Of a stretch of 64,000 bases of DNA, positions 48,203-59,300 are shown in pieces (the stretch's first letter is position 1; every line of letters starts with the position of its first letter). The notes beneath the pieces are model-generated. The model was not told the origin of the DNA. It saw only the letters and a list, made by a program, of their open reading frames with translations, and did not search any database. The stretch is from Hyparrhenia diplandra (lineage: Eukaryota; Streptophyta; Magnoliopsida; Poales; Poaceae). The position numbers were made by a program, and so were the translations under genes. The stretch is taken from NCBI GenBank assembly GCA_015847255.1, contig JADLZK010008422.1, positions 1 through 64,000 of the forward strand, read 5' to 3'.

Positions 48203-48566
48203 ATGGTGGTGTCCCTGGCCGGAAGGAGAAGGAAGACTTGGAGGAGCAGGTCGCGCGCTTCCTCATGTGCTGAGATGGAGGGGGCAGATTGGTCGTCGTG
48301 AAGGTGAAGCCAATGATGCTGATGACCCTCAAGGTTCAGGACACCGATCGTCGCGTCGTCAAGCGCACCATGCTGAGGACCGACAAGCTGCAGGTGCTGA
48401 TGGACCACTACTACGATGTGGTGTGCTCGGCCGGCGCCGCCACGCGCGACGCGGGGCGCTTCGTGTTCGATGGCAAGCGGCCGTTAAAGGTGAGAGCACG
48501 TCGGAGGAACTCGGCTTGGTGGACGGGGACAGAATCGACTATTTCGAGGATCTGATGTCTGGCTGA
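48203..48566 (+). pseudogene. SUMO-like protein gene, frameshifted
   Basis: SUMO is a ubiquitin-fold modifier conjugated to lysines through a C-terminal Gly-Gly. The fold is readable from 48289: 'LMTLKVQDTDRRVVKRTML', 'KLQVLMDHYYDVV' and 'GRFVFDGKRPLK'. One base is then missing at the GG of 48489-48490 before 'GESTSEELGLVDGDRIDYFE' and 'DLMSG' plus a stop. The usual C-terminal Gly-Gly is Ser-Gly followed directly by the stop, so it could not be matured and conjugated in the standard way. The N terminus is also unclear: the ATG at 48203 runs in another frame and stops before the fold. This may be one of the divergent grass SUMO-like genes or a pseudogene. Confidence 0.65.
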
Positions 48567-49303
48567 TTGATCGATGGACGATGGGGCTGTCCGCTTTAAA
48601 AATTTAATTTCCTAATAATAATTCAGGTGTCTGCAGAACCTTACAATATACGGAGTATACTTCGCGCGCGGGGAGGCTGGGCAGCTCGGTCGAATGGATA
48701 AGGGTATGCGTGCGGTCGTATGTGGAGAGAGCGTGTCCATAAAAAGAAAAAGAAAATAGAAAAAGGGGAAAGAGTCTAAAAAAAAAAAAAGGAAAAAGAG
48801 GAAAAACTATACGGACAAAATAAGATAAATTTTATGTATTCTTTAATTTCTCTATACGTTATGCACATTCCTATACAATTGTGATCCATGCAAGGCAATT
48901 ATCTTCTAATTCTTAAAATCCATTTATATTATTATTAGGCGACAAACACCGAAAGTATGTTGAATTATTAGAGGTTATTACTATCTCAAATCTATTCTTC
49001 TTTGACCGATAATTTTTGTGTTGTACATTAAGATCCAAAAATTATTCTCCACAAGTTAGTGACCTTTTTTTTCTTTGAAGTTGAACATCAAGATTAAGTT
49101 GATGTCTTTTCTTTAGTTTATTATTGAAATTAATTTTAAATTCCTCTTAGGTAGATTAAATTTACTTTTGCATAGCAAAGAACGCGCGAGGAATTTATAA
49201 TAAGATCCACTATCGTGTAAGCGATGATATCATGAAATCCTCTCTTATGATCGTTGCATTTTTTTTTAATTCCCGCAAAGAACGGCGGGAAGATTCCCCC
49301 TAG
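48567..49303 (+). mobile_element. Helitron-like 3' end in AT-rich DNA
   Basis: At 49271-49303 the sequence TCCCGC-AAAGAACG-GCGGGA forms a 6-bp stem with an 8-nt loop, followed 10 bases later by CTAG and then T. This is the canonical 3' terminus of a Helitron. The 5' terminus (A|TC...) could not be fixed; candidates lie near 48850. Only the 3' end is well supported, and the rest of this stretch has no other recognised content. Confidence 0.5.
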
Positions 49304-50653
49304 TAATAATAATACATCTGCCGTTATTTGGTGCAACGACCTGAAGTGGAGACGTTGTCAAAAAGGAAAAGAAACTAGAATTTTTAAATCCTCAACGGTG
49401 GGGAGTTAGTAATTAATGGAGGCAGCTCATTACGCACAGCATAGTAGTATAATGCACACACGGTTATTATGTGTAATTAATAAAATAAAAATAAATAGAA
49501 TTCTTCGGTTGACACCTTCTTTGCTGGTGCTGCCGTGTGGTGGGCACACTACAGCTGTGTTTCTGCACGTTTTAGTTGGACACTCAGTTTGTCAAAGCTG
49601 GATCTTCTACACACAATGACTCGTTCCTTTTTGCAAGAAGATGCCTCCCTCAATTTCATATAGTATACAGTATACACAACAGGATGTTGGGCATGGATAC
49701 AACAGATGCAAGAGATCCAGCCACAGAAGATCTCTGCTCGTTAGTTTGACCAAGAGCCTTTCTGTTTGATCCGCTCGTTGGTTGCCTTTCACACTGGACG
49801 GCAAAAGACACCTCAGTTCTCACCATGTGTTCGTTGACACCGTACACACGTGTTCTTTGACACCTACTTACAGGATTTTTGTTGTACACGTGTTCTTTGA
49901 CGTACTAGGTCCTGATGAGATACTACACCCTTCATCTTTCCCACAAAGGCTTTTTAGGACAAACATAGAAGTACGGGAAATGACTAGAGATACTTCTATT
50001 TACTAGATTTTATCCTAGCTAGTTTTCAAAGACTGATGGGGAAGACAAAATCTAGTACTGTATATGAAATTGAATGTCAGGTTTTTCGTGGGGAAAAAAA
50101 ATTGAATCTTAAAATATCGTATTTTTAGTGATGGGGAAGACAAACTATATAACAATCCAACCAGTCCAGTAACAATCCACTACAGAGTGAACAAATGTAA
50201 TGCTCCTATTTTATCAGGTCGTCGAATTTTTCCTTTGGGATTCTGCTGCAGTTTCCCAAGGGAAGCATTGTAGCAGCGTCAAATAGAAAACTGAGTTGTG
50301 TTATGTTGAGCATAATCTAGTACGGAATATATTTATATTTCTTGTATCTCTCTACAGACACGCTTTTCGTGTGTGCACACACCCACAAGGGCCACAACTG
50401 ACGACCCATTCTTGCTGCATACAATGCAAGGACACTTTTCTTCTGTAGTCTCTCGGATTCTCCCCTTCATGGATCATTATTGGTGTTGTGTGTAACTGAG
50501 TTGACTGATAGTGGTACATTAAAAAGAAAATCATTAGGTGCTAATGATATTCATTTAGAGGGAGTTGTATGTCTGAGCTGATGGGCTGGTCTGACTGAAA
50601 CGAAACTACAGAGAAGATTCAGACACATGGGCCCGTCTGAGTTTTAAAACATG
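49304..50653. other. Intergenic, nothing recognised
   Basis: AT-rich DNA. 'ACACGTGTTCTTTGAC' repeats at about 49845-49860 and 49885-49902; CACGTG is also a G-box core. No gene is supported. Confidence 0.35.
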
Positions 50654-50662
50654 AAAAAAAAA
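50654..50662 (-). terminator. RNA polymerase III terminator of 7SL copy 2
   Basis: Nine A's on the plus strand give T9 on the minus strand immediately after the 7SL body. Confidence 0.65.
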
Positions 50663-50964
50663 GGTGGTGGTCTGCCAGAGAGGACACATGGGCCTTAGGC
50701 GGGCCTGCCAGGCAACGGCCCGTTATCCTTCCACCGTTTGGTAGCGGGCGGTATTCGCTGCTCTGTGAAGCCAGCCTAACGCAATGCCCGCCGCTTTAGG
50801 TGCCGGGACGCCAAGGCTTTCGCCAAAGCGCCCACAGCCCACTGCCAACTTGGAACGGGCGGGCCGCAGAATGCAGCAACAGGTCCAGGCCCACGCGCCA
50901 CAATTGGCATCCACACCACCTTAATGCCCCCGCTCGGGTTACAAGCAGGCGCTAGCTGCTCGGC
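50663..50964 (-). ncRNA. 7SL RNA (signal recognition particle RNA), copy 2
   Basis: The minus-strand sequence starts GCCGAGCAGCTAGCGCC and keeps the same order of blocks as copy 1 at 35383: GCTTGTAACCCGAGCGGGGG, ATTAAGGTGGTG, GATGCCAATTGTGGC, CGGCCCGCCCGTTCCAAG, CACCTAAAGCGGCGGGC and GGATAACGGG. Substitutions are scattered. It is about 302 nt to the T9 terminator. The USE here is intact and 25 bp from the TATA element, the spacing used by plant RNA polymerase III snRNA-type promoters, so this copy looks the more active of the two. Confidence 0.82.
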
Positions 50965-50985
50965 GAGGGAGTAGCTGAGGAGTGG

Positions 50986-51029
50986 ATATTTAAGCTGGTG
51001 TCGTCTCGTGTGAGCAGGCGGTGTGGGAC
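50986..51029 (-). promoter_or_regulatory. USE and TATA elements of 7SL copy 2
   Basis: On the minus strand GTCCCACACCG (51019-51029) matches plant USE RTCCCACATCG except near its end. TTAAATAT (50986-50993) is the TATA element, separated by 25 bp. The RNA start at 50964 is about 21 bp further on. Confidence 0.75.
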
Positions 51030-51789
51030 TAAACAGCACAAGCGGCACGCAGTTGGCAAAAGGTTGTTGTTGAGCTGTGTGGGCTGGAAACCTGGAAAGA
51101 GTGGGCCTTTTCTATTATCTGGTGTTGATGTGTGGGCTTTTATAAAGAATTTTCACCAGTGTTGCGTGTGAAGTCAAAGTGGCAGCATCTCCTCTTGTTC
51201 TCTGAGAATAAAAGGAAGAGCATTTATCTGGAAGAACTATAGACATCTGAACTCCTATATATTTCAAGAAAACAAGGTGCCAACAATGTAAGTTTGCAGA
51301 TGTGTTCTTGCGCATTTGCAGAGTAAAAGGATCACCACCGTGATACGTTTGATGGAAATAGCTCAATGGTGAGTAGTTCCGTACAGTCGAATTGCATACA
51401 AATGAATCAGGCAGGTGACATCTGACAGAGATTGGCATAAGCAGAGGAGCAAAAAACAGAAACCCGTTTTGACGAAGCAGAAGTGAGCCTTACTGCTCCA
51501 GAGGCGAGAGCTGCACATATATGATGAAATAATTCCTCTCAACATGGAAATGGAAATGACCTGTACATATCCAACCATTCAATCCTACTGCAGAGTACAC
51601 ATTTACAATTGGTGTAAATTTAGACACATTCCTTGCAAACATCCGTGCAACAGGTACAAGAGGCATTCCGTTATTTCCTGAATTCTGACTACCTTCGGAA
51701 CAGTATCAGCAGTGGCCCGCCCCACCCTCCATTTTGTTCTTCCTATCAGAAGATTCAGAACTGATGAGATGTCTTTGTGTGTTTCCTAT
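51030..51789. other. Intergenic and 3' flank of the MAPR gene
   Basis: The first 80 bp resemble the region upstream of 7SL copy 1 (shared 'GAAAAGGCCCACTCT'-like block), so the duplication includes promoter-distal DNA. The remainder is the expected 3' UTR side of the minus-strand MAPR gene. Confidence 0.4.
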
Positions 51790-53831
51790 TCAGGGTGCAT
51801 CATCATCATGCGGCTCGGGCTCAGGCTCAACCAAAGGTACAGTAACCTCTTCCCTTATTTCAGGCGAAATGCTGCCATAAACCTCTTCAGCAGGCGCTGC
51901 TCTTCTTACGGTTCCTACCTTCACATACTTGCTGGTGAACTTGTACTCCCAGTCATTCAAGGAACCAAGCTCCATTGGCGTTAGGCCAGATATATCGCCA
52001 TTCAGATCCTGTGGTTCAAAGGACATCTTGGCCAATGCCCTACTGGCATCCTTACCAGCAAATAACTCATATGCTCCGCCAGGTCCATAGAACATCCTGC
52101 ACAGTGAAAATCGGTTAGAAAAAGGAAAAAGAATATCATGCCATAAGTGTTAACTACAATATGCTATGCATGGCCAATCGGCAGTGACATTGTTAGGACA
52201 AATATTTTGACGGGCCCATGGTATTTGGACTGAAGGCATTATCTAGTTACTAGTTACTTTCCTCAGAGGAAACAAAAGCAATTTATGCCTCATGCAGCTA
52301 TGTTTAAACAGAACTGTTGCTCTCCAAAAGCTTCTAGTAGCACCACATGAACATCATGACTCCATACAAATCGGAGATTCAGTTAGACATCCACAAAATT
52401 TGAAACTGATATATTTATCACTACAACTTATAATTCCCAACACAACTAAATTCATTCACACACAAAAAGAAAAATTTGGGATTGAGGATTGTGGAGCACA
52501 TGTTCAGAAGAAATTAAGCACAATATGCAGTTCACACATTTTTTTTCTCAAAGGGTTCATGGTTACACTATCTATGAGGATATGGCTGTGTTTTTGCTTA
52601 TACAAGCAAAAAAAACATGGGCAAAAACAAGAAAATGAAGAAACATAATTATTTTCTTGGCTTATTGCTTATGCTGCCTTCACATATTATAGTCCCAAGT
52701 CAGTAGATACCAAGGAGTGTTACTGTGTTAGTACTATATGTGTGCTGGTGAGGATAGTGAATTAGTTCAATGACTAAATGCAATGTTATACTATCAATAA
52801 TTGAACCTAGAGGCCAAGCATCAGAAGCTCCATCACAAACACAGTTAGGCACTACATTTGCAGAATTGCAGTACACCTCTTTGACTGCCAGACAAGCATA
52901 CCCAAAATCCAGTCACCCTCCAAAACAAAAATATTTCCACTAGTCAGTCTCGACCCATCTGGTTGGTCACAACCTTCAGTTCTTTGCCATCCCACATTCA
53001 GAATCAGAAAATGCCTGATTCACTGCTTGTTCATTCAGAACATTTCATTTACATTAGTATAGCACAGAAGAACTCCTCAAAGTACTACTGCTTCATCATT
53101 TTAAAGCTTTTTTTTTGGAAAGTATCAGTTGTACAAGTTAAAGTAACTACTGACTGACCACGAGTGACTGCTACAACAAAGCATAGAAGCGTTGCGACTT
53201 GCAACGAAATGGATGAATAATTAGGGGTTAGGGCTTAAGGGAATCAAGGATTCAAAGGGAAGCAACCTGCTCTGTGAGACGTCATAGATCTGCCCCTTGA
53301 CGGCCATCAGGAGCGGCTTCTCGGGGTCGGACCCGTCGTACTGCCGCAGCTCCTCCTCCGTTATCTCACCCACCTGTACCGGCTCCGGGACCGGAGGCGG
53401 CGGGGCCGTCGGGGTCTCCAGCCGACGAGGCGGGGGGTAGCGCGGCGCAAGCAGACTGGACCCAACCTTGTAGATGGCCACCGCCGCCGCCACGCCCGCG
53501 AGCACAGCGAGAGGAGGCGCGCCGTTCGCCGCAGCCCACAGCTCCGACACTGCGGCAACCACCAATAAAAGGGACCCGGTCGGACTATCATCCATGCGAT
53601 GTCTACACGAGAGCGAGGCTAGAGATTCAGTGCGAGCGGGAGCTTACGCTTCGCTGGGACCTTGACCCCGCCCTGCCCGGCGCCGGCGCTACACCGCACG
53701 ACGCAGGACGCGACCCTGCTGCGGCCACCGCCCGGGAGACATACAGCCGTACTCGCCCGCCGCCGGATTGACGGCGTCGAGGCGGAGAGGGAGAGCGATG
53801 GTGCGGCGAGGACAGAGGAGCAAGGAGCCAT
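51790..53831 (-). CDS. MAPR/steroid-binding cytochrome b5-fold protein with plastid transit exon
   Basis: Membrane-associated progesterone-receptor (MAPR/MSBP) proteins bind haem or steroids through a cytochrome b5-like fold. Three exons: 53648-53831, 53267-53549 and 51790-52096, intact, 257 residues. Exon 1 encodes about 61 residues rich in Ser/Ala/Arg with almost no acids ('APSLSLSASTPSIRRRAS', 'VASCVVRCSAGAG'), like a chloroplast transit peptide. Exon 2 gives one membrane helix ('PPLAVLAGVAAAVAIYKVG'), a Pro-rich linker, then 'ITEEELRQYDGSDPEKPLL' and 'KGQIYDVSQSR'. Exon 3 gives 'MFYGPGGAYELFAGKDASRA' and 'DWEYKFTSKYVKVGTV' with the conserved Tyr/Lys of the haem pocket, and an acidic tail. 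An in-frame ATG at 53595 inside intron 1 could start a shorter, non-plastid form. The usual ER-type paralogue lies 2.5 kb away. Confidence 0.85.
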
Positions 53832-54039
53832 TCAGTACACCTGCTGAACTGAAGCGGTGAAGCCAGTGGAGACTGTCTCCTTCACCCTAACAATTGTCAA
53901 GTTCAACAGAAATGGAAGAAATACATGGTCCTCACTCAAAAAAACACGCAACGATGAGATGCGAACTTGATTAAAGTTTAATCAAGTTTATAATAATCAG
54001 TATTAATACTTATATCTCACACAAAATTTATTTTAAAAA
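53832..54039. other. Short 5' flank of the plastid-type MAPR gene
   Basis: A short AT-rich promoter region precedes the tandem repeat. No TATA box could be chosen with confidence. Confidence 0.3.
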
Positions 54040-54235
54040 TATATTCCATCATTAATCTATTAATGCTTATTTTATATTGTAAGTGTTAGTAATCTTTTAC
54101 TATATATATTTAATCAAAATTAAAATCGCTTGACTTATAAAATATATTCTATCATTAATCTATTAATACTTATTTTATAATTAGGTAATCATTTATACTA
54201 CATAAATTTGATCAAAATTAAAATCGCTCACTTCT
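54040..54235. repeat. Two diverged ~95-bp tandem units
   Basis: ATATATTC(C/T)ATCATTAATC...TTAATCAAAATTAAAATCGCT occurs at about 54040-54132 and again at 54142-54229 with a few substitutions and a small deletion. The whole is AT-rich and may sit inside a MITE. A 'GACGGAGGGATAAT' sequence near 54267 resembles a Stowaway end. Confidence 0.6.
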
Positions 54236-56317
54236 TTAAAAATGAGAGTTGCATGTTTTTTTTTTTGACGGAGGGATAATTCTTGTTCACACTCTTTATG
54301 CCAGTTAAACAACTTTTCTTTTGGAGTTAGTTAGGGGTGCGCCATGCGCGGCAGGCACCAAAGGAATACCTACCAACTCGGGATGAGCGGTGTCTTTCTC
54401 TGCAGTACTGCCAAGAACTCACAAAAGCTAACCTTCAAGAATATAGCTAGTGGAATATACTGGAGCAGGAACTCTTGTACTGTACGATGAATTGACAAAG
54501 CTCCACAAGACATGTTTGACTTTCCCATGCCATTCAACCCCTTAGAACACATGGTTTTGACTCCGTGCCTGGCACGCTGACAAGAATCAAATTGATTTCA
54601 GACAATACTTTACGGCACATCCCCATGTGTGTGAAACCCTTCAAGGAACCTACTATATTTACATGTCATCTATTGTGTTGGATGTTTGGTTTCAACATTA
54701 GCATTTATATCTAGACTTATACATTGCAACTCATTCATATTTAATGGTCAAGAGGCAGGCCCAAAAATACATTCCCTTTATGCCAAATTCAGTCATATTA
54801 GAATAATTGCACAAACTCTTGGGACATGTAAAAATAGAATCTCCTCACATATTCATCTATACTGGCTACATTTTTAGGGTTTAAATTTAAATCTTTTTGC
54901 AAACGTTATCCCAAGCCTGTTGTTTCTTTAGATCACCTCAATGAAGCGACGAAAGTGCTTTTTTTTTATGCAGTTGCAGGACCCGAAAAGGTTGCAAAAA
55001 AAAAAAAAAAAAAAAAAATCAAGATAGTATAAAGATGAAAAGTGGCTCGTGTAAGGTGAGAAGGCAAGGAGCTCTCGAAGGTATCGAGATGAAACTTGAG
55101 GATGTGAACCATGGGGAGGTATTGGAGTGATAGTTCTATTGAAGGTAGGTGTTTTGAGACCGGCATCTGTCACGAGGTTACCCGTGAATTTTTTTTTCTG
55201 TTCGGAACGGGGTCGATAAACACGGGAACTCAATTGTAAACGTTGGGAGACAACGATTTATACTGGTTCGGCGTGCCAGGATGGCACCCTACGTCCAGTT
55301 GTGGTAGAAATATATCGCGTCGTGCGCTTTGGAGTTCAGACCCAAAGGTCTGAGCTGTGGTGATCAAGTCTGCCGATCTAGGGAGCCCCGCTCGTCGAAG
55401 GGCGGCCAATGCAGTTAGTGCGCCGCCGCCGGGAAGCGAGGGAGAGAAAGATGGCGTCGCTAGCAAGGTCGTGCCCTCTGCCAGCTCCGCTCCGGTAGCA
55501 AGCTGGCCTTGGCCGCGCGAGCAACTCGTCATCGGCCAGCTCCCTACGGCGCGCAACTGGCTCAGGTTCCGTCCGCCCGCAGCTCCGGCGGTTGGCGGGG
55601 CATCCGCCGCGCTGGCTCGGCGGTTGGCGGAGTCTGCGGCGAGCAGTCCCTCTGCTATATGGCACTGCTGGCTCCACGGCGGCGGCCTCCTTGTCGGAAA
55701 GGCTCCCTCTCCCCTCCCACCTCGGGCTCTGAATCCACGCGGGGCGTCCCTGGAGAACCATCGCAAAGACGCTGTGAATAAAGGAACGAGGGCGGGGTGT
55801 ACCGCTCCCAGTAGAGTGGTGCAAAGCGATTTCTTGAAAATCGCTCTTGGAGGAACCGATCCCGTTCCGCGGTGCAGATAGCCTAACTAATACTCCCTCC
55901 AGTCCATGTAGAAGTGTTGGCGCCAGATAAATAGGACCGGAGGTAGTAATTAGTTTAACCATCTGATCACCACTATTAATTGAGTTCCTACCAAATGGGT
56001 GAGATGAGGAATAAGGAATTTCCGACGTAGAATAATCTTAGGATAGAAATACTATAATAACTCATTTAAAGTGACCACCGATTATCCGAACAAACAGAGC
56101 AAGGGGCGCACAACCTGGTCTTTAAAATCTGCAACGACGACTATAACAATATATAAAGCGCCAGCACCTCAAGGGCCATGGCACTGGTACAGTTGAGATA
56201 TCCAATTACACAGGCCACAGGCCATGCTGCTGATACGGGAGGATAGCAGGACCCAGACACGAACTCAATGGGACCATGGCAAATTATTGCTGCATACACA
56301 GGAAGCTCTGAAAAGCT
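54236..56317. other. Intergenic; A-run, unclassified repeat and a mini-MITE
   Basis: A24 run near 54995-55018. 55190-55380 contains the 'ATTTATACTGGTTCGGCGTGCC' type sequence seen in grass repeats. A GC-rich pocket follows at 55380-55770 with open frames on both strands but no recognised protein. The 55893-55946 mini-MITE is listed separately. No gene is supported. Confidence 0.4.
55893..55946. mobile_element. Very short Stowaway-like MITE derivative
   Basis: About 54 bp: CTCCCTCCAGTCC at the left and GGACCGGAGGTAG at the right (11 of 13 positions inverted-complementary), flanked by TA on both sides. It is close to the minimum possible size for such an element. Confidence 0.5.
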
Positions 56318-59300
56318 CTAATTTTCCTGGGCACCTTCATCAGCTGGGGCCTCCTCCTTTACCGCCTCCGCAGATACCTCCCTTGGCTTCTCTTCGGTTT
56401 TCGTCGGTGCCGTCTCAGCCTCAGTGGTGGCCTCACTAGTTTCAGGGGCCGTGCTTGCGGTGCTGCCTTCTTCAACAGGGACAGTCTTCTTGACAGTACC
56501 AACCTTCACATACTTGCTCATGAACTTGTATTCCCAGTCCTGCAGGGCGTCAAGCTCAAATGGGCCTAGGCCAGTGATGTCGCCAGTAAGATCCTGTGGT
56601 TCAAAGGACATCTTTGCTAGGGCTCTGCTGGCATCTTTACCAGCGAATAGAGCATAAGGTCCGCCAGGTCCATAGAACATTCTGCATAGGGTCATTAATA
56701 AACATTATAAATACAGAACTCAATACGAAAAGTAAGAAGGGGAAAGGGGGGGTGTTTGAACCGTAAGAGGGCTTCACAACAAATTTCTGACATGGAAGTC
56801 ACTGAAATTGATTCACAACTGACCATATCAGCACAACTATTCTTGAATAAGATAAGCATAGGCATGCATATCATATAAAAGTGACCCTTCACCTTTCATG
56901 TGTTTCGCATGGACAGCCGTGCAATGTGAAATGATTGTGATTGTGAAAGTACAAGCACAATCAAAGATAGATGTGCATATAATAATGTAGCAGATCTTAG
57001 AAATTCAAAAACGTATCATCCACTACAATTGGTACAGCTGCCAGATCTAACCACAAAACTTCTACAAAAAAAAGAATAAAGCAACAGAAAAGAAAAGGCA
57101 TTAAACAGCTTTTACTAATTATCCCGGGCAACCAGTGCCAACTGCCAAATAAAAAGCATATCCAAAAGTAGCCCTCATCTCCCATTGAATCAAAACACTT
57201 TACAACAAACAAAAATATCACAACTTTTTTTTTTTTTGTTTAGGAAGCCTATCTATATTTACCACATCATTTCACTAGCAAAGTATGGGAACCCCAGCTG
57301 CACAAGGAATACTTATCTATACCTACTAATAAAGAGAAAAATTTCAGTCCCACCTCCTTTTTCACCGGGCTTTTCACCTCCTTTTTCTACCGGGCCTTTT
57401 TCCGCCGCCCGCCCATCGCGCGCAATTTCGTCCGCTGGTTGCCGGGCCTGCCTACCTGCGGTGTCGCCGTCGGACCGGCGGTACTCCAACGCGCTTTACG
57501 GCGGGCGGACGATGCAGCCGGTGCTCAGCCGGTCGCGCTGAGTCCGAAAGTGCCTGGCCCGAAAGCGTTGGACCTGTGTACACCTTGAGCCGAGACCCCG
57601 AGTCACGCGGCGAAGCGAGACCGAAGCCCCGCAACTACGCAGCGCCGCGGCGAGCCACCGCCAGCGGCGCGGGGAGCAGAAAAGAACGAGGCGAGCACGA
57701 TGGGGTCCCCACCTGGGACCGCTGCAAGCGGGCATGAGCTGACTGTACGTACGCATTTTCTCCTCTTGCCTGCGTATACCCCAAAACAAACAAGTACGTA
57801 TATGGAGTACTCTAGAGAAAAAAAAAAAAAGACAACAAGAAAAGACAAGGAAAAAAAAAAAAAAAAAAAGGCGCACGTTGTTGTTTTTGTTGTTGTTTCC
57901 CTTCCGGTTAGCTTTTTTCTGCCTACTACGGAGTACTTTCCACCCGTCACTTTTTCGTATATAAAGTTAGTTTGATGAATTAGAGATTAAAATCTTATCT
58001 TAATTATTTAATTGTCTAGAACTTATGAGCCATACTATTGCGAAGTTAGATAGTGTATGTCTAGCCAACATCCGGAGTGTATTTGAACAATGATGTAAGA
58101 TATGAATCCTGTTGCGATGCACGAGCACTAATTGAAATGCATGATGTGATCATTATTCTTTATGCTAAAAAATATCTAGGATCATTTCAAGATGTGTGTC
58201 ATGTTATCACGCAATAACAATTTTGCTACAACGAATCAATCTATTGACAATCAAAAAACATTCTATCTCTAAAATCTCGAGGGTCATATATAGCCAACAA
58301 TAGTCATTTGTTATATGGTTTTGTAAAATAACAAGTTCATTTGTAGATCTCTTATTTCATAAGAATTTTTTTTATACAAAATAACTAAATAATGGAATAG
58401 CTCTATAGGAGTTTTGCTCTTAGTATTGTCTTTTTTTTAATTCTACTAGCAAACGTGTCCATGCGTTGCAACCGGTAAATATATTATAAACTATTTATAT
58501 TTTCTTTTCTTTTGTATAAAATTGAGTGTCGAAGCCGCCACTAGAGCTCCGGCAACCTCAACACGCCGGGAAGCCCGGGCAGGCCGGATGCGCGCGCACA
58601 TATACATAGATCCTAAGTTTCATACCCAAAAGCCCGGCAACCTCAATCCGAATAGAGCCCACCGCGCCCGGTCCGGTGATATTCGCGGCGAACAAGGCCC
58701 GAGCGAGTTAGGTTGCCGGCAGATTGCGGGTCCCTAACGAGCCATAGGGAAAGGGCCCTTGCCAAACGCCGTCGGGGCCATGGCGCGTCGCGAGCTCCAC
58801 CCTCCATGCGCTAGCTGCCACCCGAGCGTGGCTGATGCTAAATGCTCCGCCGCCAGAGGTACGCCCCCTTGCGAGGGAGAGCTCGAGACGCCGTGTCGGG
58901 CCCGTGGTCTATGAGAGACACTCTCCCTCGCTTGATTGGGGTGTCGAGATATGCGATTTTGGTGTGGCTATGGAGGAAGAGGAGAAGGAGCGCTCGTGAA
59001 GATCAGCCGAGAGCGGTGTCGACTTTCGGCGGCGATGGAGATTAGGGAGGAAGAGCAAAGGAATGTGCTACGGTTGGTAAATTTCGGATATTTAAGGATA
59101 GGCAGAGTACGGTTCCAATAGACTCTGTACTTCTTTGGGAAAGAGAAATCGGAGGAGAGAAAGTGGCTATAGAAAAATATAGCCTTTTAAATGAAATTTG
59201 CAAAATAGGTAAAATATAAATAAGCATGAAAACTTTTGTGCACATTTCTTATTAATGTTTGGTAATTATTTTATCCCGTAGCAACGCACGGGCATGTTTC

